Positions 50,743-60,991 are shown, counted from the stretch's first letter. The stretch is 64,000 nt of DNA from Flammeovirgaceae bacterium UBA2371 (GCA_002345965.1 DDTF01000039.1:48557-112556), one strand, 5' to 3'. A program made the numbers and translations. Notes: a model not told the origin generated them from the letters alone.

Positions 50743-53691
50743 ATGAAGGTATCGGCAGCGCAGCCTTTTCAAATCATCTACTCGCTCTATCAACACGAGT
50801 ACCTGGGGTATATTTTTGAGTCATTTATTGTCCATCTCGATGACAATGGCAAGCTCACCTATCAGCATCAGAACATCTCTTCGAAAAATGCCCGTGAGTT
50901 TTCCAAAGGGCTGGACGACCGTGATTTTGAACTCATCGAATTGATGGACAGCATGAGTCAGGACGCCATACTGAAGCACTTCTCCAAAAAGGTGATGAAA
51001 CCCAATGAGTTCTTTGCCAAAGTCTATAAAAAAGATAAAGGTGACGAATTGCTACAGGAGCAAATTGAAGCCTACATGGAAAAAAGAAGGGCCATAGTAA
51101 TGGACAAGCTGTCCGGAAAAATGGTTTTTGAAATGGGAAATGATGGCGAACCCACATGGCGAAAATTGGAAGTGCAGCCAAGGAGGGCCTCCATTCAATT
51201 TCATTTTATGCGAGGTGAAGATAGTACCAACTATTACCCTACCCTTTCCTATGATGGTAAAAGGATTGAGCTCCCCAACCCGTCTGCTTACCTGGTGTGT
51301 AAATACCCGGCATGGCTGGTGTTGAACGGAAAGCTTTATGGTTTTGATGTTCCTGTAGATGGGAAAAAGCTCCTGCCCTTTCTTGGGAAAAAATCAGTGG
51401 TCATTCCCAAAAACCTTGAAGAGACGTATTACAATAGATTCGTTGCTCCATTAATTGCATCATTCGATAACGTTGAAGTCAAAGGATTTGAAATTGCCAA
51501 ACACGACTACACGCCTCATCCTTTATTGACACTTTCAGAATTACCTCCTGTAAGTAACAAAACCACTCCCAAACTTTTTGATGGTGATGAAAGCAGTGGT
51601 CAAAGTGATGATGAGTCTGGAAAAATAATATTTGATTTATCGTTTAAATACGGTAAGCATCGTTTCCGCGGAGACTCACCCGGGCCCGTAAGCGTGAAAC
51701 TAGAGAAGCATGACAACGATTATATTTTTCATCGCATAGTTCGAAACATTGAGGATGAAAAAAAGTATGCACAGACGTTAACTAAACTGGGCCTTCCTCT
51801 TCGTGGAGGATTCAGAACAGCCGTAGAAAAAGCACAGGCCTTTTCATGGCTCAATGAGAATAGGATCAATTTGCTTGATCTTGGTTTTGAAGTGAGTCAA
51901 CCCGAAAACCGGGATAAAAAATATTTTGTTGGTAAGGCGGTTATTGAGCTGGATGTCAAAGAAAGTATCGACTGGTTTGATATTCACGCCAAAATATTTT
52001 TTGGTGAATATGAAATCTCTTTCAAGGAACTGAGAAAACTGATTCTTAAAAGGAAAGTAGAATTTAAATTACCCAATGGAGAAATTGCCATTATCCCTGA
52101 AGCATGGCTGGTAAAATTTGGTGACTTGTTTGCCCTAAGCGAAACGCACGGTAAAAACGAGAAGCCCGTTCTGAAGAAGCACCACATTACATTGCTTAAA
52201 GAATTGCAGGAAAGCAATTTGGCAAAGGTACATATGAGTGAGAAGCTGCGTAACCTCGACACATTTGATGGTGTGAAGGACTACCCGTTACCAGAAAATT
52301 TCCACGGCACACTTAGAAGATATCAAAAAGCAGGTTATAACTGGTTGATGTTTTTAAATGAATACCGATTGGGAGGATGTCTTGCCGATGACATGGGTTT
52401 AGGTAAGACCGTTCAAACCTTGGCGATGCTACAGTCCGAAAAAGAAAGAGGTAATGCCGGTACTTCATTGCTCATTATGCCTACTTCACTGGTGTATAAC
52501 TGGGAAATGGAAGCCGCTAAATTTACACCTGATCTTAAAATATTAAGTTATACAGGTACGCATAGAAATAAGGACATTTCAAAGTTTGAAAAGTATGATT
52601 TGATTCTCACCTCATACGGTATTACTCGTTTGGATATTGATCACTTACAGAATTTCCTATTCAACTACGTGATCCTTGACGAATCCCAAGTAATTAAAAA
52701 TCCTACCTCCAACATTGCCAAGGCGGTATTGAAGTTGAAATCAAGGCATAGACTCACCCTCACCGGTACGCCTTTGGAAAATACCACTATGGACTTATGG
52801 TCTCAAATGACTTTTATCAATCCTGGACTTTTAGGTGGTCAGAAATTTTTCAAAGACGAATATTTAGTTCCTATAGAAAAGAAAGGTGATGAAGGCAAGA
52901 CCAAAAAACTCAACGCCATCATCAAGCCGTTCATTCTAAGGAGACTCAAGGCGCAGGTAGCTACTGATCTTCCCGAAAAAGTGGAGAACATCTATTACAC
53001 TGACATGACCCCTGAGCAAGCGGAAAGATATGAGGAAGTAAAAGCGCACTACAGACACAAGATATTGGACCTTATCGAAAAGGAAGGGATCAACAATTCA
53101 CGATTTACGTTGCTGGAAGGATTGACCAAACTACGGCAACTGTCTAATCATCCCAAGATGATCGACCCGACTTACAAGGGCGACTCTGGTAAATTGAATG
53201 ACGTGTCGCACATGATTGAGAATGCAATTATTGAAGGACATAAACTTTTAATTTTTAGTCAGTTTGTTAAGCACCTGGGGATTATTAAAGAACAACTAAT
53301 TGCAAGTAAAATCCCGTTTGCCTACATGGATGGATCAAGCACCGATCGCAAGGAACAGGTGGCCATGTTTAACAAAGACAAGAAGGTAAAGGTGTTTCTT
53401 ATCTCTATTAAGGCAGGTGGTCTTGGGCTCAACCTTACAGAGGCTGACTATGTGTTCATTCTTGATCCCTGGTGGAATCCTGCAGTTGAGGCACAAGCCG
53501 TAGACAGAGCGCATCGGATCGGGCAAAAGAAAAAAGTATTTACCTACAAGTTTATTACTCGCAATTCAGTAGAAGAAAAAATCCTTACACTGCAAAAACA
53601 CAAAATGAAATTGTCAGAAAACTTAATTACTACTGAAGAAAGTGTAATTAAGACATTGACGAAAGAAGACATTGAGATGTTGATGAACTAA
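50743..53691 (+). CDS. SNF2-family helicase/ATPase
   Basis: A 982-residue Swi2/Snf2 protein. The ATPase has Walker A DDMGLGKTVQTL (about 549), a DESQ box at about 646 (in place of DEAH), GTPLEN and, in lobe 2, LNLTEADYVFILDPWWNP and QAVDRAHRIGQ at about 923. These translocate on double-stranded DNA or displace proteins from it. The first ~520 residues have no motif that I recognise; there is no SWIM zinc finger. It is preceded by 160 bases with no other feature, and its stop overlaps the convergent acyltransferase gene by four bases. Confidence 0.92.
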   Translation: MKVSAAQPFQIIYSLYQHEYLGYIFESFIVHLDDNGKLTYQHQNISSKNAREFSKGLDDRDFELIELMDSMSQDAILKHFSKKVMKPNEFFAKVYKKDKGDELLQEQIEAYMEKRRAIVMDKLSGKMVFEMGNDGEPTWRKLEVQPRRASIQFHFMRGEDSTNYYPTLSYDGKRIELPNPSAYLVCKYPAWLVLNGKLYGFDVPVDGKKLLPFLGKKSVVIPKNLEETYYNRFVAPLIASFDNVEVKGFEIAKHDYTPHPLLTLSELPPVSNKTTPKLFDGDESSGQSDDESGKIIFDLSFKYGKHRFRGDSPGPVSVKLEKHDNDYIFHRIVRNIEDEKKYAQTLTKLGLPLRGGFRTAVEKAQAFSWLNENRINLLDLGFEVSQPENRDKKYFVGKAVIELDVKESIDWFDIHAKIFFGEYEISFKELRKLILKRKVEFKLPNGEIAIIPEAWLVKFGDLFALSETHGKNEKPVLKKHHITLLKELQESNLAKVHMSEKLRNLDTFDGVKDYPLPENFHGTLRRYQKAGYNWLMFLNEYRLGGCLADDMGLGKTVQTLAMLQSEKERGNAGTSLLIMPTSLVYNWEMEAAKFTPDLKILSYTGTHRNKDISKFEKYDLILTSYGITRLDIDHLQNFLFNYVILDESQVIKNPTSNIAKAVLKLKSRHRLTLTGTPLENTTMDLWSQMTFINPGLLGGQKFFKDEYLVPIEKKGDEGKTKKLNAIIKPFILRRLKAQVATDLPEKVENIYYTDMTPEQAERYEEVKAHYRHKILDLIEKEGINNSRFTLLEGLTKLRQLSNHPKMIDPTYKGDSGKLNDVSHMIENAIIEGHKLLIFSQFVKHLGIIKEQLIASKIPFAYMDGSSTDRKEQVAMFNKDKKVKVFLISIKAGGLGLNLTEADYVFILDPWWNPAVEAQAVDRAHRIGQKKKVFTYKFITRNSVEEKILTLQKHKMKLSENLITTEESVIKTLTKEDIEMLMN

Positions 53692-54542
53692 ACTTCTTTT
53701 GGTCTTTTTTTCTTCCACCGGTTGTGAGACCACAACCACCCTGAAGGGTCACTCTTAATAACTTCTTCCGTTGCCCGAATGTAGCTTTCAATCATATCAA
53801 AATTATCTTTTTGATAGGGAGGTTCGGCTATCTTTACCAATTCTATTTCATAATGACCCCTTTTCGGGTGCTTCATTTTTGCAAAAAAAACAGGATACTG
53901 TGTCATGTACGCCAGTTGGTTAATGCCCTGAAAAAAAGCAGTGTCCTGATTTAAAAATGTAGTCCAATATCGCTTGTCATTGTCGTGTCCTGGAAATTGA
54001 TCCGCTACGATGGCTACTCCTCGCACGATCTCTTTCCTTTTGATAATCTCGCGCGCTACCTCTGCCCTTTTGATCGGATAAGCTCCAAAGCGTGTTCGCA
54101 ACTTCAGTGAAAATTGATTAAAAAACTCACTGCTTGGTGGCTGGTAGACAAAGTCTACTGAGATGGGAAGGGAAAAATTTCCTGCCGCCACCAACCACTC
54201 CCAATTGAATTGGTGAGACGTGACATAAATAATCGATTGTCTTTTTTCCTTAAATGGTTCTATTATTTCGGGATTGAGATAACGCATTCTTTTTCTTAGA
54301 TCCTCCTTTTTAATTGTCAGGAGTTTTAGTGTTTCCACCGCATAATCACACAGGTTGCTATAAAATTCTTTCTCATACTTCCCAATGGTTTTGGCGTCTG
54401 CTTCAGGAAATGAATTTTTCAAATTCTTTATCACCAAATCTCTTCTGTATCTGATTACTCGATAGGTGACGAAAAATAAAAAATCGGAAAAGAGATAAAG
54501 GATCGAAAAAGGTAGTCTTGACAGAATTTGCAGGAAAAACAT
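53688..54542 (-). CDS. Lysophospholipid/lipid A-type acyltransferase (LpxL/HtrB family)
   Basis: A 284-residue inner-membrane protein with an N-terminal helix (FFLQILSRLPFSILYLFSDF) and the LPLAT core. The HxxxxE active site is HQFNWE in YVTSHQFNWEWLVA, the acceptor side has FVYQPPS and FFNQFSLKLRTRFG, and VAIVADQFPGHD follows. This is the family that adds secondary acyl chains to lipid A or aminolipids. Start chosen at the ATG at 54542; an upstream reading adds 30 residues that do not resemble the family. It is opposite to the SDR gene. Confidence 0.88.
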   Translation of the reverse strand: MFFLQILSRLPFSILYLFSDFLFFVTYRVIRYRRDLVIKNLKNSFPEADAKTIGKYEKEFYSNLCDYAVETLKLLTIKKEDLRKRMRYLNPEIIEPFKEKRQSIIYVTSHQFNWEWLVAAGNFSLPISVDFVYQPPSSEFFNQFSLKLRTRFGAYPIKRAEVAREIIKRKEIVRGVAIVADQFPGHDNDKRYWTTFLNQDTAFFQGINQLAYMTQYPVFFAKMKHPKRGHYEIELVKIAEPPYQKDNFDMIESYIRATEEVIKSDPSGWLWSHNRWKKKRPKEV

Positions 54543-54708
54543 TCTTTCAAATTGAGAGTTGCAAGTTATAAAAGTAAAGAAGAATTCGTTCTGACTGGTT
54601 GCTTTAGAAAATGTCTTGTGAAGTTCATGCAAAATTTATCAATTCTATTGCCTTATATTTCGGAACGGATAACGGTTATACAGGGTTGAGTAGGCAACCT
54701 ATCATCTT

Positions 54709-55515
54709 ATGAAAGACAAAGTTGTTATAATCACAGGTGGATCGTCTGGTATTGGCAAGGCTCTTGCCGCGCATTTTGGTAAAAACGGAAGCAAAATCCT
54801 TATTACAGGAAGAAAAAAGGAAGAACTGGATGCTACTGTTAATGAATTGAGGAGCATGGGTATTGACATTATGGGATGTCAGGGAGACGTAAGTATTGAT
54901 GCGGACAACAAAAGAATGGTTGATAGCGCCATAAACGCTTACGGAAAAATTGATGTGCTTATCAATAATGCGGGTATTTCCATGCGGGCACTGTTTCAGG
55001 ATGTTGAACTCAGTGTTATCCGAAAAGTGATGGACATCAATTTTTTTGGGGTAATCAGCGCCACCCAAAGTTGTCTTCCACACCTGCTCAAAACTAAGGG
55101 ATCCATTGTTGGAATTTCTTCTATTGCCGGATACCGCGGCTTACCCGGACGCACCGGATACAGTTCTTCCAAGTTTGCTCTAAACGGTTTCCTTGAGGCA
55201 CTTCGCACTGAGTTAATTAAAACCGGTGTTCATGTGCTTACGGCCTGCCCGGGATTCACTGCATCCAATATTCGTAAACGTTCTTTGTTAAAGGACGGAA
55301 CGGCCCAAGGCGACTCTCCCAGAGAAGAAGAAAAAATGATGACATCGGAAGAATGTGCAATGCACATATACAATGCCGTTGTAAAAAGAAAAAAAACATT
55401 GATTTTAACGACCCAAGGGCGACTTACTGTTTTTCTCAATAAATGGGTGCCTGGCCTTATGGATAGGTTCGTTTACAATACGATGGCAAAAGAGGAAAAT
55501 TCTCCTTTTAAATGA
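54709..55515 (+). CDS. Short-chain dehydrogenase/reductase
   Basis: A 268-residue classical SDR. The NAD(P)-binding motif is TGGSSGIG at 9-16; NNAG is at 86-89; the catalytic serine is at 137/138 in GISSIAGYRG and Y151/K155 form YSSSK. RKKEEL after the second strand, with GR before it, fits NADP preference. The last 40 residues (RLTVFLNKWVPGLMDRFVYN) are hydrophobic and could touch the membrane, as in sphingolipid or ketosphinganine reductases, which this resembles in length. The actual substrate is unknown. Confidence 0.9.
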   Translation: MKDKVVIITGGSSGIGKALAAHFGKNGSKILITGRKKEELDATVNELRSMGIDIMGCQGDVSIDADNKRMVDSAINAYGKIDVLINNAGISMRALFQDVELSVIRKVMDINFFGVISATQSCLPHLLKTKGSIVGISSIAGYRGLPGRTGYSSSKFALNGFLEALRTELIKTGVHVLTACPGFTASNIRKRSLLKDGTAQGDSPREEEKMMTSEECAMHIYNAVVKRKKTLILTTQGRLTVFLNKWVPGLMDRFVYNTMAKEENSPFK

Positions 55516-55516
55516 T

Positions 55517-57424
55517 TTAAGTTTTATTCAAGAACGCAATGCTGATATTATCAGTTTTTGAAACTTCTTTATTAAATGCACACAGTTCAGCATATGTATC
55601 GACAGAATATCTTCCTTTATTCAGTATAAATTTTCTAACATAAAACATTCTGCCTTCATCAAAAGTATAATTAACCTCATATGCTCCGAACTGATTGTTT
55701 ATTGATTTATTGGCAGGGATAAACTCGGGATATATGTTTTCAGGGAGATGGAATTCAATGGAATCGAATTCAACAATTGAATCTTCAATGATCACATCAG
55801 ACACTCTGTTTTCAGGACTTGAAAAGTGAATAGCTAATTTGTTGAATAAGTTAGGTGCTAGAAATAAGCGCTTACCACTGGTTGAAGCTATTCTATCGGC
55901 ACTTAGACTATAACTTATTTCCACCTTTGCAGCCTTAGGGTTGTGATTTTCAAAAGTATAGTTTTCAATACGAAAAGATGGCAAATTAATGCTTTGCTCA
56001 ATCCATTTTTTTTGCTCCCCTACGTTGCTGTTGCTCACAAAATTCAAATTGTCTTTTTCATATTGTTGCCCCAAATAAGACACGTGACCTTTAATAATGC
56101 CCTTTCCTTTTTCATCCACCATAACCTCAAGCATCCTTTTCATAACATTTTCTCCATCAACATCAGGCGTTCTCACAATTTTTCCTCCTTGGTCGGTTAT
56201 GGCCAATGCGTATCGATTACCCGTAAATGTTCCGAGGTATTTAAATGGATTGGATTGGCTTGTGCATTCAAGCCATAAAGTATCTGCTCCATTGGGCACC
56301 GATACGATTACATGATTGAATTGTGTGCTTGGAAATTTTGCATCTATAGGTCGGGCATCACCACCTGCACGAATAAGGGTATAGTTGGATTTAACCCCAG
56401 CCACTTTAAGCAATGCTACCATGTAATTCGAAAGTGCTTTACAATCACCATAACCCACTTCATCCACCACTCTGGCTTCAAACGGTTGAAAACCTCCAAT
56501 CCCCAATTGTATACTTACGTATCTGGTCTTGTTTTGAAGGAAGGAGTAAAGCACTCTGCATTTTTCTTCAACCGAATTAAGGTCTTTCGTCAATTCTATT
56601 ACTTTTTGCTTTGTTTCGACAGAAAGCTCGTCCCTGTCTTTATTCAATCGCGAAATCCATTTACCAAAATTTTCCCACGTATCCATGTTGCCGGCATAAC
56701 CATCATATTGAAAATAGGAAGGGGCAGCACTGACAGCTGGTAGCAATTCATTTTTGGAAGGACCGTGTTTCTCCCTTTCAAATGGTTTCACATCAGTAAA
56801 TGACCAAGATATTTTTCCTGATTCTTCATTTGCAGTCACAGTCACTTCTTCAAGGTTAAGAAGTTTGTATCGTGGTTTAGTATCGCCAGTCCATAGCAGG
56901 GAATACTGCGCACTTTGCGCACTCATATGTTCATCCCAAATCGGATTGAACGTTGGGATATAAAAAAGAAATTTATAATCGAGTTCATATTCAAATTCGA
57001 TGGTATAGGGATAGTGCGTTGTAGACAAATCAGCAATCTTTATTCTATTGTCTTCATACAAACTAAATCCTGAAATTGCACTGTAGTCTTCAAAATCACT
57101 CGTTTTAAGTTTCTTTATCTGCTTGCCATTGGCATCATATACCATTGCCTTCAACTGCACTACTTTGGTAAGTTTGTCATAGAAAACTGCTTTCGTAGCA
57201 TGTTTCCGGCCGTTGGGGTTGAGTATTGTAATCACTTCCCTGGAATGTAATGTGGCATTGGAAGAAGATTTAATCGAATACTGATCTACCTTTTCACGGA
57301 CTACTACATTGGCATTTCTCCTGAGTTCATCCGGGATGGATTGAACATTATAACTACTTTGACCTAATACATCAGCTACAATTAAACTCAGACTTAGCAG
57401 GACTAATTTTTTGGTAAGTTTCAC
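55517..57424 (-). CDS. DUF3857/transglutaminase-like exported protein, active-site residues kept
   Basis: A 635-residue secreted protein (signal to about VLGQ). The N-terminal DUF3857 domain (about 25-240) has IKSSSNATLHSREVITILNP and similar strands; the transglutaminase-like domain follows with C328 in GYGDCKALSNYMVALL, H371 in FNHVIVSV and an acidic residue in WLECTSQ. A beta-rich DUF3858-like end completes it. Catalysis as a cysteine protease or cross-linker is thus possible. It starts with GTG, overlapping the stop codon of the upstream paralogue by four bases (GTGA), so translation should be coupled. Confidence 0.88.
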   Translation of the reverse strand: MKLTKKLVLLSLSLIVADVLGQSSYNVQSIPDELRRNANVVVREKVDQYSIKSSSNATLHSREVITILNPNGRKHATKAVFYDKLTKVVQLKAMVYDANGKQIKKLKTSDFEDYSAISGFSLYEDNRIKIADLSTTHYPYTIEFEYELDYKFLFYIPTFNPIWDEHMSAQSAQYSLLWTGDTKPRYKLLNLEEVTVTANEESGKISWSFTDVKPFEREKHGPSKNELLPAVSAAPSYFQYDGYAGNMDTWENFGKWISRLNKDRDELSVETKQKVIELTKDLNSVEEKCRVLYSFLQNKTRYVSIQLGIGGFQPFEARVVDEVGYGDCKALSNYMVALLKVAGVKSNYTLIRAGGDARPIDAKFPSTQFNHVIVSVPNGADTLWLECTSQSNPFKYLGTFTGNRYALAITDQGGKIVRTPDVDGENVMKRMLEVMVDEKGKGIIKGHVSYLGQQYEKDNLNFVSNSNVGEQKKWIEQSINLPSFRIENYTFENHNPKAAKVEISYSLSADRIASTSGKRLFLAPNLFNKLAIHFSSPENRVSDVIIEDSIVEFDSIEFHLPENIYPEFIPANKSINNQFGAYEVNYTFDEGRMFYVRKFILNKGRYSVDTYAELCAFNKEVSKTDNISIAFLNKT

Positions 57425-59448
57425 TCAGTAGATTTCTTTAATACGATTTGCTCCCCTTGCTTGCTTATAGCCCGGGCGTAAAATTCTTTAAGGTGAGGGT
57501 ACTCCAATTGTGTGAATATCCCTTTATTAATCGTGAATAAGCTGGTTAAAGCAATCTCTCCGTTTGCGGTACTGATATTATATAAAAATCTGCCTCCTTT
57601 ATCAGGCAATGCAATGGCCATAGATGCGGGCATCTCCTCCACAACATATCCTTTTGGAATCTTTATTTTTATCATGCTTACCTGCTCAAATCCCTTTCCA
57701 AAATCCACAGGGTACTCTCTCTTCTCTGCCTTAAATGGATTTTCAGTTATACCATTGGCAATCATTGGACTAAGATAAATTACATCCGCTTGCAGGTTTT
57801 CATTCAGTGTAAGATCATAAATCTCTTTCACTGGCTCATCCAGATTTTTCAAATTTTCAAATTGTTGTTTATGAACAACCCATTGATTCCTTTCTACTAA
57901 ACTTTTAATATATGATTCCTCACCTTTAGCATGATATTCCTTTCGCATCTGTTGCCCATCGTATCCTTCTTTTACAATTTCAATGTGGCCCTTCAATTGC
58001 CCTTCTTCTTCAATGGAGACCAATGCTTCCACCAGTGTTTTTGTTCTTACTGCTGGGGCGAGTTCAACCCATCTGGAATTTGTTTCTGACACTAAAAAAC
58101 CAGCACCATTGAGACATCGCTCTGGTAGCATAAAACTGGAAAGGCCGCGATCCGTGCCATCAATTAGCAGAAGCTTTCCATCTATCTCCACTGCGCCAAT
58201 CACATAATTAAATTGGCTTGACAAAGGAAATTGTTGTCTTACAAACCCGTGATTTCGTGTGCTTATCACAACTGGGTCTGCTCGAAGGTTAGCCTTTTGA
58301 AGCATTGATACCAACATTAAGTTTATTTCAGCCGAATTCCCCTTTTTGTCATCCAGCACTCGCTTAAAATTTCCATCCGTGTATTTTCTATAATTGCCAT
58401 CCCATAGCACATTGGCCTTTACATATTTGCATATAGCATCTACCTTTTCAATGTCACTTGTCTTACCCGCTAAGATTTCTTCGACAAACTTGTTGAGAAA
58501 GTTTGAACGCTTTACTACTCCACCAAACTCTGCAGCTTCAAGCAGTTCTTTGTTAATGTTGGTCCAGGTTCCCATCACCAACTCAACAGGTCTATTAGGA
58601 AATCTAATTTGAGCCAATTCAAAATTCATTTTAGAAATATAGTCCCTATAGGTGGTCATGTAGGGTTCTTCATCAAAAGCTGGAACGTCCTCTGCTACCC
58701 ATCTGTAAACGTTTTCGTTGTATTCAATATTTTGAGTTGAATAATTGGTTTGTGATGCCCCTGAACCAAAACCTCCTCCTCCTGTTCTCTCCTTAGAGCT
58801 CAGCATGATGGTGCGTCTTTCTGATTTTTGCTCATTGATCTTAAAGGGCAAATAGCCCTGGCTGTATTTTTGATAATCGTAATATTCAGGAATGCGTGCT
58901 ATGTACTCACTCCATTTGGTCGGGATGGTGGTTTGAAATTCCCAATCCTGAAAATTAAATATGAAAGGAGACATCACGCTGTATTCAATGTCAATAATAG
59001 ATCCCTCCCTGACGTTGGGCAACGTAAGTTTTATCGTGGTCCAATTTTCACTTGTTTCATCCTCAAAGATTCCGTCTTTGCCTAGTTTCGTTTCAACTGG
59101 CTTGTTCCCCTCCATGTTTACAGTTACAGCCTTAAGTCCATTGAGTTTTTCTTTATCACTTCCCCTATGAAATAGAGGAATCTCAAAGTTGGCCCAGCTG
59201 TACCCCTCTTTATTCAAAATCTTTATTCTCCTTATCCTTTCAAATTCTATCTTAAACCCATTGGTTTGGTCGTAGCTAATGACAGAAGTCCCATAATCCA
59301 TCAAAACCACTGCTGAGGCAGATGGATCCTTTTCGTATGCTGTCATGTTCAACTCTTCATCCGAAATTTTACCAAATTTAATGGGTGCTTTCTGTGCCAG
59401 AAGATTAAAAGAAAGCAAAAGAGTGCCTAGTATTGCGGTTGATCTCAT
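57421..59448 (-). CDS. DUF3857/transglutaminase-like exported protein, active-site residues lost
   Basis: A 675-residue secreted protein (signal to about FNLLAQ). It has the same domain order as its downstream neighbour: DUF3857, a transglutaminase-like core, and a beta-rich end. The core reads DDKKGNSAEINLMLVSML where active forms have GDC, so the nucleophile is S372, and FNYVIGAV puts Y415 where the histidine belongs; the aspartate in LLIDGTD remains. Two of three catalytic residues are gone, so it is likely a pseudoenzyme with a binding or scaffold role. A glycine-rich insert (TGGGGFGSGASQ) lies near residue 225. It is the first gene of the pair. Confidence 0.88.
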   Translation of the reverse strand: MRSTAILGTLLLSFNLLAQKAPIKFGKISDEELNMTAYEKDPSASAVVLMDYGTSVISYDQTNGFKIEFERIRRIKILNKEGYSWANFEIPLFHRGSDKEKLNGLKAVTVNMEGNKPVETKLGKDGIFEDETSENWTTIKLTLPNVREGSIIDIEYSVMSPFIFNFQDWEFQTTIPTKWSEYIARIPEYYDYQKYSQGYLPFKINEQKSERRTIMLSSKERTGGGGFGSGASQTNYSTQNIEYNENVYRWVAEDVPAFDEEPYMTTYRDYISKMNFELAQIRFPNRPVELVMGTWTNINKELLEAAEFGGVVKRSNFLNKFVEEILAGKTSDIEKVDAICKYVKANVLWDGNYRKYTDGNFKRVLDDKKGNSAEINLMLVSMLQKANLRADPVVISTRNHGFVRQQFPLSSQFNYVIGAVEIDGKLLLIDGTDRGLSSFMLPERCLNGAGFLVSETNSRWVELAPAVRTKTLVEALVSIEEEGQLKGHIEIVKEGYDGQQMRKEYHAKGEESYIKSLVERNQWVVHKQQFENLKNLDEPVKEIYDLTLNENLQADVIYLSPMIANGITENPFKAEKREYPVDFGKGFEQVSMIKIKIPKGYVVEEMPASMAIALPDKGGRFLYNISTANGEIALTSLFTINKGIFTQLEYPHLKEFYARAISKQGEQIVLKKSTE

Positions 59449-59537
59449 GGGGTTGGTTTTAAAGGAAATATATAAAATTTCATTTCCAGTTCAGGAGTGT
59501 ATGTAAGGTTTATCTAAATTTTGAAGATTTTTCTATA

Positions 59538-60920
59538 ATGTCCAAATCTAAAACCGTCTTCTTTTGTCAGAATTGTGGCCATGAATCTGCTAAGTGGGTA
59601 GGGAAATGCCCTTCATGTAACGAGTGGAACACATTTGCCGAAGAGGTTGTGGAAAAAGCTGGGAAAAACCAAACTGAGTGGCGCCAGGAATCTGCCAGGG
59701 CACGGCAGAATAAGCCAAAAACGCTGGGGGAAATCGAACCCACCTCAGGATTTAGAATACTCACGCCCGACAATGAACTCAACCGGGTACTGGGTGGCGG
59801 CATCATTCCCGGATCCCTCATATTGATTGGCGGAGAGCCAGGCATAGGGAAATCCACTCTTATGTTACAAATTGGGTTGGCACTTCGAAATCAAAAAGTA
59901 TTGTATGTCTCCGGAGAGGAAAGTGAACAGCAAATAAAAATGCGAGCCGAGCGGTTGTCTCCCGATGAAACCAAAGCCACCAATTTTTTTACACTCACCG
60001 AGACCAGCACAAAAAATATTTTTTTGGCAATTGAATCGTTGAACCCAAATCTTGTCATTATCGATTCTATCCAAACTTTGCACACGCATCTGCTGGACTC
60101 CGCTGCAGGCAGCATTGGGCAGGTACGGCAATGCACAGCCGAACTGATGAAATTTGCTAAAGAAACTAATACTCCTGTATTCCTTGTCGGTCACATTACC
60201 AAAGATGGCATGCTGGCAGGTCCTAAAGTGTTGGAACACATGGTGGATACTGTGCTACAATTCGAAGGGGACCGCCATTTGGCTTATCGTATTTTACGCA
60301 CCACCAAAAACAGATTCGGCTCCACCTCCGAGTTAGGCATTTACGAAATGTTGGGAACTGGGCTTAGGGAAGTATCTAATCCATCGGAAATCTTAATCTC
60401 TCAGAAAGAAGGACAAGTAAGTGGTGCCACCATAGGCGCAACTATTGAGGGCAATCGCCCCCTGCTGATAGAAATTCAGTCATTGGTCAGCCCGGCTTCC
60501 TACGGTACACCTCAGCGTACCCCCACCGGTTTTGACCAAAAGCGATTGAATATGTTGTTGGCCGTTTTGGAAAAGCGCTGCGGGTTCAGAATGGGCACAC
60601 AAGATGTTTTTGTGAACATGGCGGGTGGTATAAAAGTGGAGGACCCCGCTATCGACTTGGCGGTCTGTATTTCCATCATCAGCTCGATGGAAGAGATTCC
60701 TGTCTCAGACAAAGTTTGTTTTGCGGCAGAAATCGGATTGGGAGGTGAACTACGTGCTGTGAACCGGATAGATCAACGTATCTCAGAAGCAGAGAAGCTT
60801 GGATTTACAGAAATCTACGTGTCAAAATACAATAAGAAATCGATTGATCTTAAGAAGACCAAAATTGAAATCAAGGCTTTTAGCAAACTGACAGATGTGA
60901 TTCAGGATTTGTTTGGATAG
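59538..60920 (+). CDS. radA: DNA repair protein RadA
   Basis: RecA-like DnaB-type helicase that extends strand exchange intermediates in recombination. The 460 residues begin with a four-cysteine zinc finger (C10, C13, C24, C27 in FFCQNCGHES and GKCPSCNEW), followed by Walker A GGEPGIGKSTLMLQ, the RadA-specific KNRFGSTSELG and a Lon protease-like C-terminal domain (AVCISIISSMEEIP, GELRAVNRIDQRI). Length is normal. The downstream DUF5698 gene has its own promoter. Confidence 0.97.
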   Translation: MSKSKTVFFCQNCGHESAKWVGKCPSCNEWNTFAEEVVEKAGKNQTEWRQESARARQNKPKTLGEIEPTSGFRILTPDNELNRVLGGGIIPGSLILIGGEPGIGKSTLMLQIGLALRNQKVLYVSGEESEQQIKMRAERLSPDETKATNFFTLTETSTKNIFLAIESLNPNLVIIDSIQTLHTHLLDSAAGSIGQVRQCTAELMKFAKETNTPVFLVGHITKDGMLAGPKVLEHMVDTVLQFEGDRHLAYRILRTTKNRFGSTSELGIYEMLGTGLREVSNPSEILISQKEGQVSGATIGATIEGNRPLLIEIQSLVSPASYGTPQRTPTGFDQKRLNMLLAVLEKRCGFRMGTQDVFVNMAGGIKVEDPAIDLAVCISIISSMEEIPVSDKVCFAAEIGLGGELRAVNRIDQRISEAEKLGFTEIYVSKYNKKSIDLKKTKIEIKAFSKLTDVIQDLFG

Positions 60921-60961
60921 GCTATTTGCGGGGAAATAAGACCTAAAATTCCACCGAAGGG

Positions 60962-60991
60962 CTTGTGTGAAATAAATAAGTTCTAATTTTG
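60962..60991 (+). promoter_or_regulatory. Promoter overlapping the start region of the DUF5698 gene
   Basis: CTTG (60962-60965, one mismatch), an 18-base spacer and TAATTTTG (60984-60991, full match). The -7 element ends four bases before the ATG at 60996, so the transcript should be leaderless or nearly so. Confidence 0.55.

Noticed and set aside
54676..55083. 135-codon open frame on the minus strand
   Set aside because: It lies opposite to the SDR catalytic core, which has complete motifs; no domain is seen in the antisense reading.
59865..60239. 124-codon open frame on the minus strand
   Set aside because: Antisense to the RadA ATPase core.
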